Positions 63,636-64,000 of a stretch of 64,000 nucleotides of DNA are shown in pieces; position 1 is the first letter of the stretch; each line of letters starts with the position of its first letter. The position numbers were made by a program, and so were the translations under genes. The notes beneath the pieces are model-generated. The model had not been told where the DNA came from and made no database searches. It saw only the letters and a list, made by a program, of their open reading frames with translations. Source of the stretch: Betaproteobacteria bacterium (GTDB lineage: Bacteria; Pseudomonadota; Gammaproteobacteria; Burkholderiales; Rhodocyclaceae); contig JADJBM010000030.1 of NCBI GenBank assembly GCA_016703785.1, positions 248,001 through 312,000 of the forward strand, in the 5' to 3' direction.

Positions 63636-64000
63636 AAGCCCTGGCGATCGCCGTGTTGTGGGGACTGACTTTTGCCGCGGCGCACGCGGCAGAGTCCGGC
63701 CGCACGCCGAAACCGGTCATCGCCATCGAGAAACCCGGCCAGTGCGTCGAGGCGACCGATGTCATGCGGCGCGATCACATGAAGCTGCTCAAGCACCAGC
63801 GCGACAAGACCATGCATCAGGGCATCCGCAGCAAGCCGCACAGCCTCAACGAGTGCATCGCCTGCCACGCCAGCCAGAAGACCGGCAGCGTCATCGGCGC
63901 GGAGGGCTTCTGCCAGAGCTGCCATGACTACGCTGCAGTGAAGCTCGACTGCTGGGACTGCCACCAGCCCAAGCCCGGCCAGAAGGCCGCCACCGGAGTC
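63632..64000 (+). CDS. dsrJ: DsrJ, periplasmic triheme cytochrome c (runs off the right edge)
   Basis: First 123 residues. Signal peptide (MKALAIAVLWGLTFAAAHA), then three CxxCH heme sites: CIACH, CQSCH and CWDCH. DsrJ is the periplasmic member of the DsrMKJOP complex. The ATGA overlap with dsrL couples it to the operon; dsrO, dsrP and others would follow outside the window. Confidence 0.93.
   Translation, partial: MKALAIAVLWGLTFAAAHAAESGRTPKPVIAIEKPGQCVEATDVMRRDHMKLLKHQRDKTMHQGIRSKPHSLNECIACHASQKTGSVIGAEGFCQSCHDYAAVKLDCWDCHQPKPGQKAATGV

Overview
The window is a GC-rich (roughly 65 percent by eye) chromosomal segment of a facultatively lithotrophic betaproteobacterium, most like Rhodocyclales or Sterolibacteriaceae such as Sulfuritalea. 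The basis is gene content: a membrane-bound uptake [NiFe]-hydrogenase, a soluble NAD-linked [NiFe]-hydrogenase, their maturation genes, and an oxidative (reverse) dissimilatory sulfite reductase operon. The lineage is inferred from gene complement, not from a marker gene.

Layout. Positions 1-16467 (minus strand) hold the soluble hydrogenase hoxFUYH, protease hoxW, a HupK/HoxV-like factor, hypA, hypB, hypF, a lipoprotein, a hypC-hypD fusion, a DUF559 gene, hypE, hoxX and the start of a HoxA-type sigma54 activator. Positions 16618-19459 hold a flavin reductase, a TPR protein, a MITE-like element, a membrane protein and a methyltransferase. Positions 19531-25859 (minus) are a complete hybOABC-hybD-hypC-hybE operon. 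Positions 26351-34543 carry two tandem PilZ-like paralogues, a lipoprotein, an EAL/HDOD protein, an ECF sigma/anti-sigma-like pair and a PQQ-type sugar dehydrogenase. Positions 34612-38253 carry maoC-pta, ackA and a cation exporter; 38458-41340 is a class II ribonucleotide reductase closed by a clear terminator. Positions 41493-42994 are a strikingly AT-rich two-gene insert. Positions 43071-49885 are housekeeping and hypothetical genes. Positions 50006-55153 (minus) form an auxiliary sulfur cluster divergent from dsrABEFHCMKLJ (55416 to the right edge).

How it works together. HybOC would feed H2 electrons through HybA/HybB to quinone, while HoxFUYH would reduce NAD+; the Hyp proteins build the Fe(CN)2CO-Ni site, HoxX supplies an oxic CO route, and HoxW and HybD make the final cut in each large subunit. 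On the sulfur side, TusA-type and DsrE/F/H carriers hand persulfide to DsrC, DsrAB oxidises it to sulfite, and DsrL and DsrMK(J) exchange the electrons.

Three cross-cutting signals stand out. First, hoxF, hoxU, hoxY and hoxH, the hupK-like gene and the TPR gene each carry frameshifts, mostly at G/C runs, while the neighbouring hyb and dsr genes are open; this is either decay or sequencing error. Second, two families of interspersed repeats sit exactly at gene boundaries or inside genes, some translated and some apparently donating the ribosome binding site. Third, a nonamer, RCTGACTTT, recurs far more often than composition predicts.
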